The translations under genes and the position numbers were made by a program. From Ceratothoa steindachneri (Eukaryota > Arthropoda > Malacostraca > Isopoda > Cymothoidae): DNA of 64,000 bases. Shown here piece after piece: positions 57,450-64,000 of this stretch; within the stretch, counting starts at the first letter, position 1, and each line of letters begins with the position of its first letter. Below the pieces are notes generated by a model. The model did not search any database and had not been told where the DNA came from. It saw only the letters and a program-made list of their open reading frames with translations. The stretch spans positions 188,447,485-188,511,484 of the forward strand of contig OZ018321.1 in assembly GCA_963969495.1 (NCBI GenBank), in the 5' to 3' direction.

Positions 57450-59119
57450 CCCAACTCTGCTGTGTTTTTCCATCATATATTATTCACTCCTTTGGAGAAC
57501 ACCACATATATGGTTTCATTTTCACTATTCTATGTAGTTCCTCTTGTGTCCTCATGTCTCTTTTACTGGTGCCTGGCCTCCAGCGGACTGCTTCGTTTTG
57601 CACCATTTTGGATATCTAACATACAACTCTTCAGTGCAACATGAAGAGGAACTCTCGAGCGCAGTAAAGTGGCTCTAATTATCACCAGGTAAAGTTTCCT
57701 TTTGTTTCTAAGCAACAGGCTCTCTAACCTCACTAGCTGTTCTAACTTTACTTTCGATAATCTTATCCTTTCCGTTGCATCCTTCCCTGTATCCTGTGAT
57801 CGAGAACTTAAGCCCCATTATTTTACCTTCATTTGCATATTCATATCTTTTTCACCCAACAAACATCTCATCTACCTTTCTCTGATGATGAGTATCCCTA
57901 AAATCTTATATACTCGTATATTCGTTTTGACTTTCCATTTTCTTCGAAGCTTATTAAGGTTCAGAATTTCTTTGGCTGTGTTGCGAGCAACTTTCTTAGG
58001 TGTTTTAGATGAGTTCGCGATAAATATGGGTGATGTCGGCTTAACGTGGATTGCATATCATTATAATAAATAGCATATCGGACAAGGGAAAGATAGCTTC
58101 ATTGCGGAATCCCCTCAATGGTTTTAACAAGGGACCTTCATAGTTACCGATCACTAATGAAGCTGCAAATCAGTCTGGTTATCCTCTCCCCTAATTCCAT
58201 CTTTGCCATATTATACTTAACTCCGCCCCTTAAAAGCTTATCAAAAGCCTGATGCACATCTCGCGCCACCAGGTCGACCTTCTTCCCCTCGCTCTTAGCT
58301 TTAGCCAGGCTCTAAGTTATTAGGGCCAGGTCCATCTAGTTCCATTCTTCTTTCGGAATTCGTATTGTTAGTAGTTGCACTTAGGGTTACTCTTTAGATG
58401 GTCCACCAATCTCCCGGAATCAAGTTTCTCCAGTACCTTTGCAATAATATTTAATAGCGAGATCAGTCTGTACCCGTTCATTCTTGTTTTGGGTTTACCC
58501 CGTTTAGGTACAAAAACCATTCTCGCCACCTTGAGCCTATTCGTACAGTATCTGATGTTATAGCATACATTAAATATCCCAATCAACCCCTCGTTAGTCC
58601 AGACGAGTTTGGGCCTTTCTGGTTGAACGTACCTCCAGCTGGTACGTTCTTTCCAACTGTGCATTCAGTTCCTTCAATATCCTTGTATTACCTCCCTGGT
58701 GATGTAAAATACTTTGCTCTAGTGATCGCTAAAGTGTTCTTTTATTTCTGCTTCTCTTTTCACAAAATCATTCACACCCTTAAATCTCATCTTCTTCGTT
58801 TGAGGATTACTTTGATTTGTTTTTAATATATTGACAAAACAACCTTATATTCATTTCCTTGGCCAAGCGGTCAAACACTTCTTTCCGTAACCTTTCTTCC
58901 CCTCTATCATGAGGTCCTTGACTTCCGTTTGCAGTTCACTTCTCTTTTTGCATAGTTTAGCTGTTTGGTCTTTTCATTTGTGATTTGGTAAATAAGCTGT
59001 ATTTCTCGTATTCTTGTTGTTATCTCAGGCTACCATCTTAGAGCTGGGCGGGTTCTTCTCGCCATTTTAGGTATACTCTTCTCTACCGCATCTATTAGCT
59101 TTTCACAATCCTATGATAA
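57450..59119 (-). pseudogene. Jockey/LOA-like LINE copy B, RT part (left of mariner insertion)
   Basis: On the minus strand from 59119: DCEKLIDAVEKSIPKMARRT, RPALRW (linker), then RMVFVPKRGKPKTRMNGYRL + ISLLNIIAKVLEKLDSGRLV (58420-58520, early RT blocks), QYEFRKKNGTRW, a DVHQAF-like catalytic block, a decayed ADITHIYREL (58010-58040) and RKWKVKTN. The C-terminal EGKIMGLKFSITGY lies near 57730. Frameshifts and stops are many. The upstream half continues at 59938-60323 beyond a mariner insertion. Confidence 0.7.
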
Positions 59120-59936
59120 ATGGTCTTTCAACAAGGACGCTCGAGCTTTGTCAGGCGATAGTGGCCATGTTGTTAAAGTGACATCTAGCAACCTTACTGT
59201 GAACTGTTTAGTAGTACTTAGCAAGTCACGACGTAAGGCTATAGCATTGAACAGCGTGTAAAAATCATCAAATGTTATTATCAAAATCAATGCTCCGTTC
59301 GACAAACGTTCCGTGCATTACGTCATTTCTATCCTCTTCAGCGACGAGGCCCATTTTTGGACGAATTGATTTGTGAACAAGCAAAATTGTTGGATTTGGG
59401 AGGAAATCAATCCACATAAGATACACCAGCACCAATTGAATCCCAACAAAGTCCCTGTTTGGTGCGGATTTTCGTATAACGGAATCATCGGTCCGTATTT
59501 TTTTTAGAACGAAGATGAGATTGCCATAACCGTCAACGGCGAGACCTACAGATCGATGATAAGCAACGTCTTGTGGCATCAACTGGATTATAAGCCTAAA
59601 ATGGATACTGACGACATGTGGTTCCAACAGGACGGCGCTACGTGCCACACTGCGCACGCTACGATAGAAATTTTGCACCAGCGATTTCAGGGCAGGGTCA
59701 TAACGAAACGAACACCATCCAGCAAATTCAGCCAGATTTATGCGACAAAGTCATCAAAAATTGGGCCTCCCGAATACGTTCCACCAAGCGAAGCCGTAGC
59801 AGACATTTGAACGACGTCATATTCCACACTTAATGCAATAAAATGTACTTTCAAATTAAAAATAAATTCAGTGCATATATCACACACAACTTGTTTTATT
59901 TACAGTTAAAAATCTAGCGACCTTATTGAAAGACCC
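59120..59936 (+). mobile_element. Internally deleted DD41D-like mariner, same family as 7.3 kb
   Basis: The left tip AATGGTCTTTCAACAAGGAC and the right end ATTGAAAGACCC repeat the ends of the 7303-8614 element, with TA on each side. Compared with that element it lacks nearly the whole helix-turn-helix region (junction at about 59338, CTATCCTC to TTCAGCGACG) and a stretch between the second and third catalytic blocks (about 59700). WFQQDGATCHT is preserved. At 817 bp it is non-autonomous. It splits LINE copy B. Confidence 0.88.
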
Positions 59937-60323
59937 TATATTTCCCGGCTAATGTCCCATATTGATTTCTCTTCCAAAGCTGGCGGCCGGTAATCCCTCA
60001 GTTCGTTCTGATATTTGTTCCACCCAGCCTTTGAGTACTGTTTCCTGACCTGACTAGACACTTGTATTAAGCTAAGTGCTATTGTGACCATGCTGTAGTT
60101 GTGGCCCGTTTGGAACATGGGGCCGGGCTTAACATACATGTTTTCTGGGAAGCCAGTCCTAGTTAGGAGAATGTCTGGCTTATTGGTGGCTCTATCAGTG
60201 AATATTCTTCTTTAGATTAGTAGAGCAAGTTTTTTCCCATTGATGGTCTCCGAGTATATCCCCAATGTCTCGTGCGCGCATTCAGGTCGCCGAGGAATAT
60301 CAGCGGGGTATTTCTGCCTAATA
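59937..60323 (-). pseudogene. LINE copy B, endonuclease end and linker (between two mariners)
   Basis: From right to left: RNTPLIFLGDLNARTRHWGY (GDLN endonuclease block, about 60260-60320), INGKKLALLI, FTDRATNKPDILLTRTGFPE, then FQTGHNYSMVTIALS (family SDHxPI position, here TGHNYS), and KQYSKAGWNKYQNELRDYRP to IWDISREI at 59940. The frame continues across both mariner insertions (see findings). Confidence 0.8.
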
Positions 60324-61254
60324 CGAGGGGCGGTCAATAAGATTTGCAATTCGGATAAAAGGAAACGAGATATGAGGAAAAGTGTTTTATTATTTTTCAA
60401 TATAACTACCCTCGACTTCAATGCACTTGCGCCACTTGTTCCTGAGGCTTCGAATTCCTGACAACCAGAAATCTCCTGACTGCTGTTCAATCCACTCCTG
60501 GACGGCGAGCTGGAAATCTTCATCGTCCCCAAACCGGCTTTCACGCAGTGCAGCCTTGGGCTGGCGGAATAAAAAGTAGTCGCTAGAGGCCAGATCTGGA
60601 CTGTAGGGGGATGGTTGAGCTCCTCGAATCCACACTCGTGCAGGGCAGCTTGTGCAACTCTGGCGTTGTGGACTTTGACGACGTTGAAGTCGATCATAGG
60701 GAGTGAGGTTTCTAGGGACCCAACGGGCAGAGACCTTGGTCATGGCCAAATTGTCTCGGATGATGTTAATAACACTTCCATGTGATATTCTAAGTTGTCG
60801 CTTGATTTCTTTGACCTCTACCCGTCGATTCCCGAGGATCATCCACTCCACACGGGCCACATTGTCCTCGTTGGTCACATCTGACGGGCATCCTGGACGG
60901 GGGTTATATTCAAGGGACTCACGACCATGGCGGAACTCCCTATTCCAGCGAGCAAGGATTGCATAGGAAGGGGCGGTGTCGGTGTACACTGCAACCATGC
61001 GTTCATGGATCTCTTTTGCATTCTTGCCTTCCTTGGTCAAAAGTTTGATCACTGCGCGGTGCTCAACCTTCTCCATTGTTGAAAAAATTGTGACTGACGA
61101 TCTGCGATCAGCTACTGCTTTTTGAATAAATGAGGCAGGAGCGTGCGGCTGCAGGTCCTGATTTATCATAACTTGTCTTAACACTCCCACAAACAGCTAT
61201 CCCCCTTTCTCTGTTTTGCCCTACAAATTCGCAAATCTTATTGACCGCCCCTCG
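60324..61254 (-). mobile_element. Internally deleted mariner (DD34D, SETMAR-like HTH)
   Basis: The tips are identical inverted repeats CGAGGGGCGGTCAATAAGAT, continuing for at least 24 bp, with TA at 60322-60323 and 61255-61256. The minus-strand frame (61190-60390, 266 codons) is open and reads KVEHRAVIKLLTKEGKNAKE, YAILARWNREFRHGRESLEY, RQLRISHGSVINIIRDNLAM and SARWVPRNLTPYDR. It then jumps to the C-terminus SPYSPDLASSDYFLFRQPKA (third Asp). The first two catalytic aspartates are deleted. At 931 bp against about 1.3 kb for a full mariner, it is a non-autonomous deletion derivative with a still-open frame. Confidence 0.93.
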
Positions 61255-61390
61255 TACTTTCATTCTAATTAGTTCTGCTAGAATTCTTTTCACTGCACCT
61301 TCGTAGGTTTGGTTCCCCCTTCTCTTGTTCTTAGTGAATGTCTTTTCCACTTCACTATTAATCATCTCCCTTTTTCTGGATACGGAGATT
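61255..61390 (-). pseudogene. LINE copy B, endonuclease fragment (right of second mariner)
   Basis: EVEKTFTKNKRRGNQTYEGA then VKRILAELIRMKV reads on the minus strand up to the TA at 61255. The next residues are found beyond the mariner at 60323. The 5' end of copy B is lost at about 61390, where another LINE copy starts on the other strand. Confidence 0.65.
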
Positions 61391-62080
61391 AACTACTCGC
61401 TAAGTGTGTTAGTTCTGAGCTTCCGCCTAGGTAGTCTTGTCGCGAAAGGACACCTTAGCACAAGGATAGTATTCGCACGGACCGAACTCGACAAACTCAA
61501 CCGATTTAAATACCTGTCCACAGATAAACAAGATAAAACTGTACATATTTTTAATTAGAAAAAAACTCTTTTACTCTACCATACTAATCACGCAACTTCT
61601 AAATTCAACATGACCAAGTTACAAAGGGTACAGAAGAGAGGACTCTGGTTCATCACCGACACAAGGTGGCAAAAGTTCCCGACCTCTAATAAGCTACATG
61701 AGCAAACTCGGCTAAAACCCATCAACATCTTCCTTTATAGAAGTATTCGGGATATATAGGCCAAGATTGGTGGGATTCTCCCCAGAAAAAGGCTGACAGG
61801 TCTTTACCCAGAGGCAAATGGAGGTAGATTCAAAGGCTACCTGCAAAACGCGAGAAAACCATAGCCCTAAACCAAGGTTCAAATGGATGAATGAGGTAAT
61901 TCAAAAGATCTCAAAAGAGACTAACATCAAAATATGTAACATAAAAGATAAGAATTGAAACAACGTAACATCATAAATAGAAAATGAGTAAAATTAAAAG
62001 ATCTTGTAGTAGTACAAAACAAGCCAAACTTTAATTCCCCCCTTTTGTACAATAATAAATTAAATAAATAAACCTGGTCC
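61390..62080 (+). pseudogene. Jockey/LOA-like LINE copy C, C-terminus and 3' end
   Basis: SFRLGSLVAKGHLSTRIVFA, RTELDKLNRFKYLSTD (61425-61520), HATSKFNMTKLQRVQKRGLW, FITDTRWQKFPTSNKLHEQT and LKPINIFLYRSIRDI (61585-61755), then LYPEANGGRFKGYLQNA (61805-61850). This is the conserved C-terminal part after the RT. An A/T-rich 3' end with AATAAATTAAATAAATAA (62048-62070) closes it. A short deletion near 61555 and a few stops break it. It overlaps in content with the end of the 54.6-57.3 kb copy, so it is a separate insertion. Confidence 0.8.
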
Positions 62081-62454
62081 ATTGTCTTAAGACTTCTTGG
62101 AATATATCATGTCTCTCTCCATGATTTTGTCTTTCGTGAGTGTTTAAACTTTTTTTCTCCAAGTATTTTTGCGCTTTGTAAATTCAGCGAAAGATCTCGT
62201 CAGGAAAATAAAGAAGCTACAGGTTAAGTTGAGCAATGTTTTTATCTCTAGAACACATTTGATATAGCACATAGCATAGATCACTCAATAGTTACTTTGT
62301 ATAGTCTTTTGTGGTCACACAACCCGATTCTTGAATGACTGGTTCTCTTGCAGTTATATTCACTCCCCGATTTGATTCAACTAATGATTCCACCCGATAT
62401 CTTCTGGGCTTTATCTTCTCTTTACCTTGTTCCTATCTCTTGACTTACCGAAGA

Positions 62455-63100
62455 TCTAAACGACGACTATGACAGAAAGTCTCCATCCACTGCGGCCTGC
62501 AACTACAACTTTCCAGTGTTTTTGGTTGATGTCACCTCCTTTCCTTTACGTTTAAAAAGTATTTTATATCGATATCGAGTCTTCTTGTAGGTCTGAAGCT
62601 GATGTCAAGTTCACTATACAGACTATCTTTGGAGATTCTGCTCTTCTGCCTGCGGTAGCGTATCCAAGCCATCACACGCGATTTTGGAGAGAAAAATTAA
62701 TACATTACTTAATGATGCCCGGCCGAGAACGTCCTTGCTTGGACCCTAGTACTGCCAATCTATGCCAAGGAATCTTCAGAAACAGCTTACGTCGAAGGCA
62801 TTGAGTCTGCTTTCCTGACTACCATACAACATTGCGCTGAGCACGCAGGCTTGGATTGATATTTGTGTGAATTATCAGCATTGAATTGTCTTTGGCTCGC
62901 TTTGCTAGTGTAGCCTTCGTTGTTGATGCCTTGGGAGTCTGAATGTTCAGTACAGCATCTAAAGAGAGCTTGATGGATTTAATAGAACCAAGGTAGATAA
63001 AATCTTCCATCGCTCCTAGGGTGTAGTTGCCGATGGAAATGTTGGGAGTACCCCCTACTTCTTCAGTGAGATAAAACTTCGTGCTTGCACTGGTTTAATG
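62455..63100 (-). pseudogene. RTE-like LINE C-terminal relic
   Basis: The minus strand reads GGTPNISIGNYTLGAMEDFI + YLGSIKS (63000-63050), ATLAKRAKDNSM, then in other frames LNAFDVSCF and RFLGIDWQY (62740-62790), DVLGRASL, LSKIACDGLD and a KR-GKEVTSTKNTGKL segment near 62530. The succession YLGS / LNAFHxRCLRRILGI.WQD / LGRA matches the C-terminus of RTE-type elements. Stops are frequent. Confidence 0.7.
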
Positions 63101-63448
63101 GTGAGGCAGACTATGAGACGTTGTTGGGTTTCTCTAGTATGTGCAGTTAGGATTTTGCACGGTAACACGGGAAATTGAAGTGGATGCCGGCGCTTCCCAT
63201 GTTTAGGTAGATGTTATTCTCCCAAAAATGGATGAATAAAGGAAAGAATTTTAAAGATGAGTCGATGAATTTAGATATGATGCCATCATATACAGGAAAA
63301 TCAACTTCAATAATACTGCTTCCAGTCATTCAACTTGTAAAACAAACCTTAAATTGATTTTACTACTCTCCTTACTGTCTTTTAATTTGGCCTCCCTTTT
63401 TTGGGTAGTTGGATGATGAGCCAGCTAGTGACTTATAAAGAAACGAAA

Positions 63449-63497
63449 ACTATCCAAAATGACAGACATGTTGTTCATGTCTGTCATTTTGGATAGT
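63449..63497. repeat. Perfect 22-bp hairpin with 5-nt loop
   Basis: ACTATCCAAAATGACAGACA-TG (63449-63470), loop TTGTT, and the exact inverted copy (63476-63497). A direct repeat TAGTGACTTATA lies outside the hairpin on both sides (about 63426-63438 and 63535-63547). It could be a short inverted duplication from template switching, a foldback element core or a small-RNA precursor. Confidence 0.95.
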
Positions 63498-64000
63498 AAA
63501 CATCTCATGTGGCCCCTTTGTTCACAACTCTGATAGTGACTTATAGATAGAAGAAACTTTTAATGGCATTGGTCTGGGGTACAAATTGTTTAGAGTCCAA
63601 TAATTTTTATTTTGACTGAAATGTTCAGTGATTTGGTGAAATTATATCATTTTTACAGTATTTTAATTTTATTCAAGAATTCCATTTTGGAGACTATTTT
63701 TTTCTGGATATTAATTGAATAATAAAAATAAATTCATCGTTTATCCCGATCGGTAACTTAATCATGGATATTTCCATTATGTATTCTATTTTTGAGTCGG
63801 TCAAAATTCCCCCATATTTCTTTTTTTCATACAATAAACTGGCAAGAAGCCAAACATCTTTTTTATCCTCTTGTTTAAAGTTCGATAGATTGGTTCTATC
63901 TTCGAATAGATGTTACGGAACCAAAATAAAACTCTACGCCTTCACTATGATAGACATCTTTCGGAGCGAATTGTTAGTAAAATGCTTTACCCAAAATAAA
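63498..64000. other. AT-rich end of window without recognised gene
   Basis: No frame, repeat or RNA gene could be supported. Confidence 0.4.

Overview
The window looks like a gene-poor, repeat-choked piece of an invertebrate nuclear genome. An arthropod, perhaps a crustacean or chelicerate, is the best guess, from the combination of TE families; this is inference. No intact host gene, rRNA, tRNA or CRISPR array was recognised. Almost every protein-like stretch is a transposable-element relic broken by stops and frameshifts. The sequence is AT-rich and carries about fifteen long (TA)n arrays.

Layout. 1-6 kb: a mariner relic, a CR1-like LINE tail, diverged tandem repeats and an unidentified higher-GC segment (about 2.9-4.5 kb). 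6-10 kb: a palindrome around (TA)n, a Penelope-like element (PLE) fragment, a complete DD41D-like Tc1/mariner element inside (TA)n, and an inverted-repeat structure. 10-24 kb: an RTE relic, a 36-bp minisatellite, a 5'-truncated CR1-like LINE, a MITE inside (TA)n and a Jockey-like LINE. 24.4-27.3 kb: a 2.9-kb element with long terminal inverted repeats, candidate TAA target duplications and an intron-containing gene of an uncharacterised family. 28.5-33 kb: a Tc1 relic, a nearly complete LINE whose ORF1 and ORF2 overlap by 11 nt, and an RTE relic. 34.8-40.1 kb: a hAT fragment and two divergently oriented members of a second uncharacterised transposase-like family, meeting at a (TA)n array. 40.1-41.7 kb: a PLE with reverse transcriptase and two inverted GIY-YIG domains. 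41.8-44.4 kb: two Tc1 relics and a Jockey-like RT. 44.76-47.77 kb: a complete hAT element with a perfect 8-bp target duplication. 48-51 kb: Jockey-like gag, EN and RT fragments. 52.6-54.4 kb: a second full-length DD41D-like element in (TA)n. 54.5-62 kb: three Jockey/LOA-like LINE copies, one split by two different mariners inserted exactly at TA so that its reading frame resumes across each. 62.4-64 kb: an RTE tail and a perfect 22-bp hairpin.

The genes do not form a pathway; the organising theme is nested transposition. The two uncharacterised families (24.4-27.3 and 35.7-40.1 kb) and the use of (TA)n arrays as landing or boundary sites are the most interesting signals. All family calls come from motif reading by eye, with no database search.
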